Shown piece after piece: positions 45,674 through 56,299 of a stretch of 64,000 bases of DNA. The notes under the pieces were generated by a model that saw only the letters and a program-made list of their open reading frames with translations, made no database searches and had not been told where the DNA came from. Position numbers and translations under genes: made by a program. Position 1 is the stretch's first letter. Each line of letters opens with the position of its first letter. Source of the stretch: Trissonchulus latispiculum (Eukaryota > Nematoda > Enoplea > Enoplida > Ironidae); assembly GCA_030248195.1 (NCBI GenBank), contig JASAND010030764.1, forward strand, positions 1 to 64,000, written 5' to 3'.

Positions 45674-46112
45674 CACACTTGTATTGGCCAATTAACACGT
45701 GGGTTAACATAATGTCAACATCAGTCAGTAGTTGGTAAGCATGTGCAGATCCTCGTTTGGGGCTACCGATTTTTTGTGACTATTTGTTCGGTTTTTAATG
45801 CAGTTTTTACGAGCTAACGCTTTGTAAGGTTTTAGGGATTGCTATTTGTTAATAATTTGCAGGTGTAATGAATTTTTAAAACTGATTTTAGTGATAGTTT
45901 TTCTGTTACATTTGGTTCATTTTCTCTTTTAAAGGCAATAACGCATATTTTGAGTACTACAAAATAGCTGCAATTTACCGTTTCGGCCCCGGTTCAGCGC
46001 CTCATCAGACGGCTAGGCAACCGTTACGATTTTCTTCGTTTTCTTTATTTTTTCAACATGTAACATACATTACAACACTTCAGATAAAAGACTATAAGCA
46101 TCACATTTATTA
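45674..46112 (+). repeat. Partial copy 3 of the ribozyme-bearing repeat
   Basis: It matches 37845-38280 from GCCAATTAACACGTGGG to CACATTTATTAG, then stops abruptly at the end of the TBP-like frame. No capsid fragment follows. Confidence 0.75.
45977..46030 (-). ncRNA. Type III hammerhead ribozyme, copy 3
   Basis: It differs from copies 1 and 2 by one substitution in the stem II loop (GCTGAACC instead of GCTGAGCC on the ribozyme strand). All core and stem positions are kept. Confidence 0.78.
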
Positions 46113-46113
46113 G

Positions 46114-46455
46114 TTAACCCAACAATGAAAAGTTTTCCATTATGAATAGTCTAATAGTACCTCCTTTCATTTTTGAGATAATTCCACTGCAAAGTTCCAG
46201 CTCATAACACACATTAGTGCAGACCTTTCTTAGCTTTTCGTACAGAGCTTCCAGGTTCACTTCATATCCCAGATGATGAGATACAACCAAATTGCAAACT
46301 GTTTGTTCCTTCACAGATAGTTTCAAAATTTTGCTCAAGACAGAAATGCAAGTATTAGCATCTTGTTCAGATTTAGCTCCCAGACATAGAAAACTTCCAG
46401 TAGAATACAACAAAATGTGCAAGGTTTTAGAGATAGTATGGCACCACTAAACAAT
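46114..46455 (-). pseudogene. TATA-binding-protein-like fragment
   Basis: A minus-strand frame reads LHILLYSTGSFLCLGAKSEQ, a short helix, NLVVSHHLGYEVNLEAL, then CYELELCSGIISKMKGGTI and RLFIMENFSLLG before TAA. This follows the end of the first and most of the second TBP core repeat (hydrophobic strand then TGAKSE; N-x-V-x-S then LE; YE-E-L-x-x-G-I-x-x-M; F-x-x-h-x-LLG). TBP binds the TATA box in all three nuclear polymerase systems, and divergent relatives occur in large DNA viruses. The frame is blocked by TAG about 12 codons upstream of LHILLY. Its end coincides with the repeat junction at 46113, so both ends are broken. It could be a viral or element gene, or a host TBP-related pseudogene. 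Confidence 0.5.
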
Positions 46456-46695
46456 ATAGGATAATAAACTGCATCGGAAATCGTAAGTAAGTCAAGCTTC
46501 GAAGTCAAGTTTCGAGTCAAATTTGACTTTCAAAGCCAAATTGACGATCTTCATAGCCCTGCTCTGACAAGTCTGTAGAGGTGGATAGTGCGTATAAATT
46601 CGTAATTTATCAACTAACTATTTTACAATGGAATCATTCTTTTCACTCCTTTTTCTTAAATAGTCTATGATTTCATTAAAACTCCAACCTCCCAA

Positions 46696-46850
46696 CTGTC
46701 GCGATGAACGCGATTTCAACCAAGAAAACTGAAACTTTGATAAAGTAGAAGAAGATTTGAACACATACAAAAACCTAAGTACAAACGTTCTCTATAAAAG
46801 TAGTAACTTTCATTACGAAAACCTACTATATACGGTTTTCCACAACGTGC
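46696..46850 (+). repeat. BEL-associated 3' segment, copy 1
   Basis: GATGAACGCGATTTCAACC through CTACTATATACGGTTTTCC is repeated in the same orientation at 49224-49374, where it directly follows the BEL/Pao pol remnant. It may be a piece of the long terminal repeat or 3' untranslated region. Confidence 0.65.
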
Positions 46851-47135
46851 AATGAAACGTCTAAAGCACAAAAGGAACTGTTCTGTGGCCATATCTTCTA
46901 TAACTTCTAGATGAACGGCTCTTGTTACCGCACAGGTAAACAGACAAATCCAAACTTTGATTATTCTCGAGTGATACACATACATGGGTCCAATATAATC
47001 CAGTCCCGTGTATGTAAATACAGGGCATTCTTCTAGCCGGAATCTAGGAATTTGTGGAATTTCAGAGTACTTGTAAGATCCTCCTTACCATCTGCGGCAG
47101 ATTAGGCACTTTTTCAAGACATTCTTCGTGACAGC
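46851..47135 (-). pseudogene. BEL/Pao integrase fragment, inverted duplicate
   Basis: The minus strand repeats part of the integrase at 47940-48190, around CAVTRAVHLEVIEDM and FLLCFRRFIAR. Here the reading frame runs through Phe-Arg-Arg, whereas the plus-strand copy has one extra T at that point. The fragment starts at the junction near 47135 with the plus-strand pol. Confidence 0.7.
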
Positions 47136-47149
47136 ACGTCCATGGACGT

Positions 47150-49169
47150 CCAGAACCGCAGCACGTCCAGAACCGCCTCAATGAAATAAGGAAGTTAGAA
47201 GGTGCAGAATTCAAATATGTTCCTTCAGAGGAAAACCCAGCGGACTGCCCAACCAGAGGAAAAACCGTTGAAGAATTACAGGCAGAATTTTGGTGGAATG
47301 GACCACAATGGCTGCAAAGATTTGAATTAGATTGGCCTGATCAAGATATGGATTTCGAACCCGACAGCATTCGAGAAAATGATGTCACACCTAGTACTAC
47401 AACTACAAAGACGATGATAGTGCCGAAGGTAACGACACCGATGGTTATCAACTATGAAAATTTTTCAACCTTGTCGAGATTATTACCACAACAGCTTGGG
47501 TACTACGATTCAAGAATAATCTACTTAGTAGTGCAAAGCAGTCAGGAACATTAACCAAGGTCGAGGTTAACGATGCCAAGACATTTGGAAAAACTAATTC
47601 AGCAGCTTTACTTTTCGGAAGTGATAGATGAACTTACAAGGAAAGAACAGTACACCAGTAGTATGGTTAAGAAACTACGACTCTTTTTGGACGATAAAGG
47701 AGTTATTGGATGCGGAGGAAGAATAGCATATTACACTCTGACATTCGAATCGAAATTTCCGGAGCTGCTTCCTAAGACCGACTTCTTCTCTTTCCTCATC
47801 ATTGAAGACTTTCATCGAAGATTCGGCCATGCTGGAGTATATCACACCTTGGCTGATTTGAGGAGTGAATATTGGATTCCCCATGGACGTGCTGTCACGA
47901 AGAATGTCTTGAAAAAGTGCCTAATCTGCCGGAGAGGGGAAGGAGGATCTTACAAGTACTCTGAAATGCCACAAATTTCTAGATTCCGGCTAGAAGAATG
48001 CCCTGTAGTTACATACACGGGACTGGATTATATTGGACCCCTGTATGTGTATCACTCGACAATAATCGAAGTTTGGATTTGTCTGTTTACCTGTGCGGTA
48101 ACAAGAGCCGTTCATCTAGAAGTTATAGAAGATATGACCACAGAACAGTTCCTTTTGTGCTTTTAGACGTTTCATTGCACGTCGTGGAAAGCCATCAATG
48201 TTAATCTCGGACAATGCTACAATATTTAACTTAGGATGTCAAACAGTGAAGCAGATCTGGAAACCGGGAGTTGGAAATGCCGAACTAGAAGGATATATGA
48301 GTTCAAAAGGTATTGATTAGAAGTTTTTACCTGAATATTCTCCATGGATGGGAGGATTTTACGAACGACTTGTTGGAGTTGTGAAGCGATGCCTAAGAAA
48401 GATCATCTGCAACCGCCGCTTGACCTTGACGCAATTGTGGACTGTGGTAACGGAAGTAGAAGCTATCGTGAACTCACGACCATTAACATTTGTAGACAAC
48501 GAGGACGGGATGTTTGATAAAGTTTTGTCTCCTTCGGATTTTTTAACTCCTCTCCGAGGAAACGGAATTCCGGACGTGCCTAATCCTGAAACTGAGTACA
48601 GACCAGGTATGCCCAGTTCTTCCGAACAGCTTCTGAAACGCTGGCACAAAGGTCAGAGACTCATTAATTCCTACTGGGAAATGTGGAGAAGAGAATATCT
48701 TCAAAGTCTCCGAGAAAGAAATAACCGCTCACGTATGCGAGGAGAAGTGGACATATTCCCCATGGTGAATGATGTTGTCCTCATCAAGGAAGATGGTCAG
48801 AAAAGAGGGCAATGGAAATTAGGAAGAATACAAGAACTGGTGATCAGTTTTGATAGTAAGACAAGAGCTGCCATCGGTCAAACTCGTTTTGGAAAGACAA
48901 TACAAAAATCGCTAAAACTTTTGTATCCCCTAGAAACAGGAAAGGCTTCCCGAAACGAGCAAGGTGACAAAGGACCTAAAGGAAAGGAAAGAAGCCTGCC
49001 TGAGGTGCATGCAGATGGGGTACGGCTATGCCTGGGCCTACTGAGAGTCCCGAATTTGGTGGTGTTCCGGATGGATCGGGAACGAAGGGGAAAGGGCCTG
49101 CTCAAGACAATAAAGCACCAACTTCAAGGATTGCCGATCCAAATAAAGGAAATTGTGCTCACGCCATAG
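47150..49169 (+). pseudogene. BEL/Pao retrotransposon pol remnant (RNase H linker and integrase)
   Basis: 47190-47320 holds the post-RNase H signature (KYVPSEENPADCPTRGK ... FWWNGPQWLQ). From 47573 the integrase begins: an HHCC zinc module (FHRRFGHAG ... CLICRR, about 47807-47932), catalytic Asp in TGLDYIGP (about 48017), a second Asp in the segment after 48190, and Glu in GGFYERLVG (48351 on). The C-terminal part continues through VNSRPLTF and WRREYLQSLRER to TGK. Integrase joins retroviral-type cDNA to host DNA. Breaks: an extra T at about 48163 that creates TAG, and TAG at 48318-48320 where a Trp is expected. Reverse transcriptase, protease, gag and 5' repeat are missing. This is a dead copy. 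Confidence 0.8.
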
Positions 49170-49223
49170 CAGACGGAAGGCCGCTAAGAAGGCAAGAAAG
49201 CAAATTCGGGAGATTGCCGCTTG

Positions 49224-49374
49224 GGAATGTCGCAATGAACGCGATTTCAACCAAGAAAACTGAAACTTTGATAAAGTAGAAGAAAATTTGAACACATACA
49301 AAAACCTAAGTACAAACGTTCTCTATAAAAGTAGTAACTTTCATTATTCAAACCTACTATATACGGTTTTCCAC
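49224..49374 (+). repeat. BEL-associated 3' segment, copy 2
   Basis: Same sequence as 46696-46850, 55 bp after the pol stop. The two copies bracket the BEL remnant and its inverted fragment. Confidence 0.65.
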
Positions 49375-49438
49375 AAGTTTACAGAACAGTCGTTTGATAT
49401 ATCTATTTTGCTTTTTGACATTACATTTATTCTTTAAT

Positions 49439-49783
49439 CTACCTGCTCTGTAAGAAAATAGTCACCGACCTTTTTATCAAAAAATAAATACAATATTCGC
49501 CACATACAATAGTACCAAAGTCCTGCAAGCTATAGTACTTAAATTTATCCATTTTATATGCTTCTTTACATTCTTCGACAGGATCCAATCCATAGCTATT
49601 AAAATACTCTATATATTGATCAAAAATACATTGCAATCCATTGTCGTCCAGGAGCTACTGCAAGATCAGTATTGAGAACCAAACATGCCGGTCTAGCCTT
49701 TATGACAGGTAATTGATCACTCGGAAATACCCCCAGGAAGCATCTTTTAACCGAAGAATTCTTTGTTAAAGTTTCTGGACTCT
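49439..49783 (-). pseudogene. Adenain-like protease fragment, copy 3 (longest)
   Basis: This is the only copy that continues past the repeat junction. After TIVCGEY it reads CIYFLIKR and then about ten more residues to a stop. That supplies the CG-x-YC catalytic-cysteine context of the adenain-like family and supports the assignment. The upstream part carries the same frame breaks and the same Gln in the expected His position as the other copies. Confidence 0.6.
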
Positions 49784-49804
49784 AGAGTTAAATCTCTCGA
49801 CTAT

Positions 49805-50280
49805 TCATATTGTGTAGTCAAAGAACGGAGTCCGACTCTGATCGATGGATATTAAGTTATCAAATTCTCCATATACGATGATTTCCACCCCTTTTGGGTT
49901 GGAGTTGAGTGGTTCCTTAAGTTGCATATATGGAGATAAGTCACCTCTAATGAACTCCATTGCTCCCCCATCCACACAGTCTGCTATCAAATCAAATACA
50001 AAAACTGTGTATCATTTTTATATTGATCATAGGAAATATGGATCCCTCTATCGCTTTTAGTTAAATTGATCACTTCAGATAGATACACGATAGTGTACCG
50101 GAACTTGTTCCAGTTCATTTTCATAGGATGCTTAGGAATGTATTCATCTCCACACTTTAAAGATAATTCACTAATGTTACAGTTTTCAAACTGGGACGGA
50201 TGCTTGTTAAAAGAACCAATGAATGCTTCGGAATCGACCATAAACATGACTACCCTTCTAGGAAGTTGACCGGAAAATAT
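49805..50280 (-). pseudogene. Polinton-type major capsid protein C-terminal fragment, copy 3
   Basis: It is nearly identical to copy 2, with the same start after TAG, the same frame break beside CAGTTTTTG and the same FFDYTI end. Substitutions are few (for example DQYK for DEYK), so the duplication is recent or maintained by conversion. Confidence 0.62.
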
Positions 50281-50502
50281 CTAATTTTCCACGATTGTTT
50301 GAGACTTTGGTGCAATATGTCGGGTTACGATTTTGATAAGTCGAACAGGATATTTTGCTGTATTGTTGTTTCTTAAAATCTTTTCGAAGTTAAATTCTTA
50401 AATCTTAAATTCTTACAAACTAATAAATGTGATGCTTATAGTCTTTTATCTGAAGTGTTGTAATGTATGTCATACGTTGAAAAAATAAAGAAAACGAAGA
50501 AA

Positions 50503-50556
50503 ATCGTAACGGTTGCCTAGCCGTCTGATGAGGCGCTGAGCCGGGGCCGAAACGGT
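50503..50556 (+). ncRNA. Type III hammerhead ribozyme, copy 4
   Basis: It is identical over 54 nt to copies 1 and 2. As in the other copies with a capsid fragment, it is ~223 bp from the capsid fragment on the opposite strand. The predicted cut lies after A50508. Confidence 0.8.
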
Positions 50557-50649
50557 AAATTGCAGCTATTTTGTAGTACTCAAAATATGCGTTATTGCCT
50601 TTAAAAGAGAAAATGAACCAAATGTAACAGAAAACTATCACTAATATCA

Positions 50650-51600
50650 GTTTTAAAAATTCATTACACCTGCAAATTATTAACAAATAGCAATCCCTAA
50701 AACCTTACAAAGCGTTAGCTCGTAAAAACTGCATTAAAAACCGAACAAATAGTCATAAAAATCGGTAGCCCCAAACGAGGATCTGCACATGCTTACCACC
50801 TACTGCTGATGTTGACATTATGTTAACCCACGTGTTAATTGGCTAATACAAGTATCTGCTACTATCTCTATTACAAGTATATGCAAAAAACAGGATAGAT
50901 GAACAGCATTTTGTTGATAACCTTTGTAACTGATTCTCTGATAGTTGATGCATCCCTATTTATACAAGAAATCTGATTGCTTCGTTTGAAATAATGATGT
51001 TTGATGTTTGATGCTTGAAATAATAATATTTCGTGTTTGGTGTTGGCTTGTAGGAATCTGGTGGGGCCCCCAAAATTGGAAGAGAAAATTAATCCTTTTA
51101 ATTGCTCTCCTGCTGAGACGTTGGTCTGTATTAAAGAGAAATGGAAAGGTCAGACGTAAAGGTCAATACTTTGTAATGCAGCAAATTTATTTTATATCTA
51201 CCTTTAACACTTGAAATTGCAGCTTTTCTAGAACCGCCATTTAGGATGACATTGATTGCAATAATTTGAAAATAATTTTATCATGCGTTTAATCTGATAA
51301 TGCCATTTTCAACATTTGGTTCCAGTTGAACATAATTTTACATAAAACTGATTGATAGTTTAATTAAAAACTCTTTTACAACAAACTGATTGATAGTATA
51401 ATTAGAAACTGTATAACAATTTGCAACGTCTTTACGCTTAACTTGATTCGACATGAAAATTAATAGATTTCCGCTGGTGCCATTAAATCTTGCAAGTATT
51501 TCCCAAACATATATATTTATATTTTCAATTCTCACAGGTTCTGATTGTCAATGATTGGTCTTGAAATCATAGGACGAGCACATTTCCATTAGCTATATCT
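50650..51600 (-). repeat. Leader, terminal repeat and flanking segment of element copy 3
   Basis: Reverse complement of 37140-38090. It holds the TATA box (50957-50964), one terminal repeat (50972-51045) and the VWEILARFNGTSG segment (51345-51535). Homology stops at about 51600, directly at the LINE fragment. Confidence 0.7.
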
Positions 51601-51604
51601 AGTT

Positions 51605-52830
51605 TAATGATTAGTCTAGTCAGTGGTGTTCCACAGGGTACTGTACTTGGTCCCTTCTTGTTCCTGATTTACGTAAATGACATACCTGAAGTAATTGTCA
51701 ATTCTAGCATTAGTCTTTATGCTTGTCATGGACGGTCAGGCCACCGTTTCACTAACATTCTTATAAAGTCGCTTACTATTAGGCTATAAGCGCATTTTTA
51801 TAAGCGGTTTATGAGCGCTTTATAAGATCTTGTAAAGTGTTGCACAAAACTCTTGTATGTCGCTTATAATTTTTGTCCTTATAAGCGCTTATAGCTGTCA
51901 AATTCTAACTATTTCTACGCTTTTACGAGACCTATATGCTATATATTGTTATTTCGATTGAAAACACATCATGGACATGACAATACATATTCATATGTTT
52001 CAAATATATATTCATCATTATTGGTGAGGTATTATTCAAATAGTTTAAACCTATATTATTATTATTAGTAAATTTTTTAAAAATTTGAAGTTACTAAACA
52101 TTTACATACGTAGGTTAATTTCGCCAGTTGTTAATCAAGTAATCAGCCTATATGCTGTATATAATACTATTGATCTAATACTTTAATACCAATCAATTTT
52201 GTAATTTTGTTTGTTTTATATAATTCAAATTTCTTCCGTTGATACGCTTGGGAGAACTTAGACGTTAAAGTAGTGCATTTGCTGTGCCCATTGACTTTAG
52301 TCAATAAGCGTAAGCAGAGAACATGTGAAGGATTTGTAGTTATAAGCGCGTTATAAGTGGTCCTTCCTGCTTATAAAATTTATAAGAAATCTCAACTTAC
52401 AAGACTTTCGTGAAACGGTAAAATTTATAAGCTTGTAAAATTGACACTTTTTATAAGTTTATAGCGCTATAAGCGCTTCGTGAAACGGGGCCCAGGACCT
52501 TGAGGTGGTGGATCATGCAGTAGACCTTGGAATTACACTCTCATCCAATATGAAGACATCTATACACTGTAAAATTGCCCAAAAAGCAAATAAAATTTCT
52601 GCCTGTATTTTTAGATCATTCGAAACTAGAAAAAGACAATTTTTAATTGAAATGTTCAATACTTATGTCAGGCCTATTTGGAATATAACTCACCAGCATG
52701 GTCACCGTTTTTATTAAAAGATATCGACATGACAGAAAATGTCCAGAGAAGATTTACTAAGCGTATGCCCGGTATGCAAGCAATTACCTATAAGCAACGG
52801 TTTGAGATATTAGGTCAACAAGGTAACTAT
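51605..52830 (+). pseudogene. LINE reverse transcriptase fragment, split by an insertion
   Basis: 51605-51730 encodes [21 protein letters not shown], a diagnostic reverse-transcriptase block, and stops just where the YADD catalytic motif should complete. After the insert, 52500-52830 continues with VDLGITLSSNMKTS, KANKISACIFRSF, NTYVRPI, a one-frame shift at about 52677, and EYNSPAWSPFLLKDID ... VQRRFTKRMPG. This is the thumb and C-terminal part of a CR1/Jockey-type LINE. About 80 residues around the catalytic aspartates are absent. Confidence 0.75.
51737..52494. mobile_element. TTATAAGCGC-rich element inserted in the LINE
   Basis: CAGGCCACCGTTTCACTAA at the left and TTCGTGAAACGGGGCCCAG at the right form imperfect inverted ends. 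The interior repeats TTATAAGCGCTTATAA-like palindromes near both ends, with AT-rich sequence in the middle. It is probably a non-autonomous DNA transposon; a target duplication was not clear. Confidence 0.55.
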
Positions 52831-53252
52831 GGGCTAATACTGACTTCTGGGATCACGTTTACCGTCGGACGGGCGGACGGACGGAAGGCCCGGCTGGTTA
52901 CCAGGTTGGACTCCCAGAAGTGTCAGGCAACCTCAAAACCAACGTATATAAGGGTTTTCGAGGTCGCTGAGCTCGAATTTGACGTTAGTTTTGCTCTAGC
53001 TGCTGTTCTGACTTCAGTAACAAAACATAAAAATGATTTTTTATTTGTTAAAATTTTAACAAAAAAATCACCCACCCCAGGACGGCTCAGAGGTCCGACT
53101 GGGAACTTCTATATATGTATCGATAGCCCACAGTCAGGGCATGTCACCTGCACAGTATGGGTTGCCTAGGGTTTTCCCTTAGTAAATAGCAGCCGAAATT
53201 CGAATTTCGGTCATTAACGTTTTTGAGGTCACTTTTGGGTACCCTCACTTAA

Positions 53253-54258
53253 GGTGGTGGTATCCTTTTGTGCAGTGCTTTTGTGGTGATTTTTGTGAAA
53301 CGCTATAACTTTCGCAATGTTGGGAGTTGCAAAGAGCTTTATACATCGTTTTAAAGCTTATTATCTGTACATTCACATGAGCTTACAGAACTGGCAAAAT
53401 TTTCTTTTTTTAGCAGAAATTTTCTGACAAGCTGACATCTAACAGGATGAATATAGACCAAAAGTTTTTGAACACCGATTTCTCAAAACTGAAGAATCGG
53501 TCAAAAGTTCTTTTTGTGCCACGATATGAAGGACACATGGGCTGAGGAACTATTTTTCGGATTTGGCTCAGCAGGTCTTAACGTCGAGAAAATCGGCCAA
53601 ATGCACAGTAACAAGAAATTTCGCAACTTCGCATTGAGTTTTCTTGCTACTCAATAAGTTTTAGCCCAAACCAAGAAACACGTCCCCCGCAGAAGTGTGA
53701 ATTTCGATTCTGCCGAAAATCTCCGGAATCCGTCGAGTAGTGTTTGAGAAATCGATGTTCGAAACAAAATAATCGCAGTTTTGCCAAAATGGTTTTTCGG
53801 CCAAATCTCTAGCTGAAAGCAATAAAGTCCGGCTAATAGGTATTCATAAAATGTGCATTTGGACGATGTATCGATAGAGTATAACTAAGCCAATTTTGTC
53901 CTAAACATGTGGCAGTAATTTTGAAAAAACTGATTTCCTCGAAAATGGCCATTTTTTGACCCTAAAAACAGTTTTTTGCTTATACTGACTTAACCACTGG
54001 ATATAGCTCAAAGATTGTAAGAGCAAAAATGTTCATTTTCGAGTCCTCTTTCCAGCCATACCAACCAATCCCGTATCTTGTCTACCTACTGGGAGCTTAA
54101 GGCCAAAAACCAAAACTTTCTTATCTTTTGGCCTAAGAATACGGGACCGGTCCTAAAATGTTAAAGAGCACGAAAATGGGTTATTTCGTAAGTTTTAGCC
54201 CTTTGCGTAAAGGATTAAAGCCGTAGGAGTCAAAAATACCCGAAAGGAAACCAGCACC
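53253..54258. mobile_element. TTAA-flanked non-autonomous DNA transposon, copy B
   Basis: Ends GGTGGTGGTATCC and GGAAACCAGCACC are imperfect inverted repeats flanked by TTAA at 53249-53252 and 54259-54262. The ends match those of copy A at 16010-17233, but the interiors look different. Confidence 0.7.
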
Positions 54259-54282
54259 TTAAAGGTCTGCCATGAACGCATG

Positions 54283-54432
54283 GAGAGGGACTAGGGGCTC
54301 AAACTCACAGGCTGTAATGTCGAGATGTGTGGCTATCACCACGCAAAAAATTGGGTCTCTGCGACTTTCCTGTGAGTCAGGGTTGGGTGATTTTTTTGTT
54401 AAAATTTCGGGTCATTTTTTTGTTAAGCTTTT
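54283..54432. repeat. Dispersed repeat shared with 60793-60942 (inverted)
   Basis: GGGACTAGGGGCTCAAACTC through TGATTTTTTTGTTAAAATTTC is the reverse complement of 60793-60942 with few changes. Function unknown. Confidence 0.7.
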
Positions 54433-55021
54433 TTTTTAGTTCGGACTCAGCCACCGGTTAGGCACTGTAGTAGGCCTGTTAGGTGCTGCTCTCCGCAGTC
54501 CTTTTGCAGAAGGCGGACAAGAAGCGGAGAAGCGAAGTTCACGGATAGAAAACGTGAACCCCAAGCCAAGCCGGCGTGCGGTTATTGGCCAACTTCAGAT
54601 TAACTGAAGTAGCCTCAGTCGCCCCCAAGGCAGCCTGCGTTGTCTGTTAGCAACACAGGCTGCCCCCCGCTTATCTACAGCGACGAAGTTGGCGGAAAAC
54701 TATTTGTGCCTGCTCGGAAGGCATGGGAAGAAAAAGAAAAGGCTGCAGAAAAGGAAGCGAAGGGAGGGGGCGAGCCTTAAATAGGAAAGTATAAAAATCC
54801 GCCTGCTAAAAAGAAAAAATTTGATAATTTAATTTAGAAATAAAATTAGACACAGCGGGACCTTTTTCACCCGCCATGCCTAATATTATTTCCAAACAAA
54901 ATATTATAATAAAACTAATATACCTTCTCAAAGGTCTTACCACTCGCCTGGTAACCCCTGGCGAGTGAGGGGGGCAATCCGTCGTTGGTGTTGTAATGGT
55001 TGTTGCTGCTGTTGTTGTACT

Positions 55022-55022
<1 letters not shown>

Positions 55023-55062
<40 letters not shown>
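55023..55062 (+). repeat. (TTG)n microsatellite
   Basis: About 13 perfect TTG units. The poly-Cys ORF across it is an artefact of the repeat. Confidence 0.9.
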
Positions 55063-55084
55063 GGGCCTGGAGGGGGAAGCTTCA

Positions 55085-55157
55085 AGGGGATGGCTGCGAA
55101 GATAATTCGAAAATATTCGAATTTATCATATGCTGCTAAACTTCGCAGCCATCCCCT
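55085..55157. repeat. 17 bp perfect inverted repeat hairpin
   Basis: AGGGGATGGCTGCGAAG is followed after ~39 nt by CTTCGCAGCCATCCCCT. The loop itself contains ATTCGAAAATATTCGAAT. The transcript would form a long stable hairpin on either strand. Confidence 0.7.
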
Positions 55158-55709
55158 CCAAGCGTTGGATCAGATCTCTTTTGTTAAGCTTGCGATAGCT
55201 TAAAATTGAAACACAACTCTGATAAATTCTGAAAAAAATTATTGACGTTGACAAATAAAAATGACGTTCAGGAAATAAAAATGACGAAAATTTAATGAAA
55301 TCCGATTTGAAGAAACGCTGTTCGCGAAAATCGGAGACCATAGATAGAGACCACCGTCCACCAGTAAAAAGTTTCCGACCGGGCCGGAACCACGACGGTG
55401 GAAGGGCGCCAGAGCACTGTGGAGGGGTCAACGGAGCCCGGATTTGAATTCCTAGTCGCCAAAGCCCCCCTAGGACCCATTTTAACGGATGGAGAACGCC
55501 GGAATAAAAATTTTCCCGCTGGCTCACCTCCCAAAAATCGGGTTCGGCGCTCTACAGTTCGCAGTTCAGCAGCTACACTAAATCTAGTATTTTTCCTGAA
55601 ACCGCCACCCCCGAAATCCTCCGTAGATAAATTTTCGCCAAATTTTATCGACGATTTTATATATATTCAAAACCGTTTTGACCTCTAAAGTAAATGATTA
55701 CCACCAATT

Positions 55710-55815
<106 letters not shown>

Positions 55816-56299
55816 CTTTGGTTTTTTGGCTAAATATATATACTAAATCTGATGCGCTCTTTCACCTGGAAGCATCAAATCTACTCTAGAGTCAATATTT
55901 TTGGGAGATTTTTATACTACAAGCCATTTTTCATTTTGTCGGATACAAAATCACCGATTTTTTATTAATCTCAGAACCTGTGGTGCTGGTAAGGATTTTA
56001 ATACCTGAATTGATAGAGGCCGGTGCCGGGAACTTATTACATGCAAAGCTGCTTCCAGGTTGGCCAACATTTGTGAGAAAGTTAGAGGCTTAAGTCGAAA
56101 AATCATGTTTTCCGGGTCTGAGCTTATTTTTGCTGCCCCCCCCCCATAAATTCCGACATCCCCTCCCATAACCCGAAAAAATTGCCAAATTTCACCATGT
56201 TTACCCTAAATTTTCAAGTGGCACTTCCGGAATTTTAACAAAATTTTCGCTATTTTAGCTTAAAACCCCTACGTAGAATCAGTAATTTTTAGTCAATAG

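Noticed and set aside
55000..55203. Poly-Cys ORF
   Set aside because: Translation of the TTG microsatellite.
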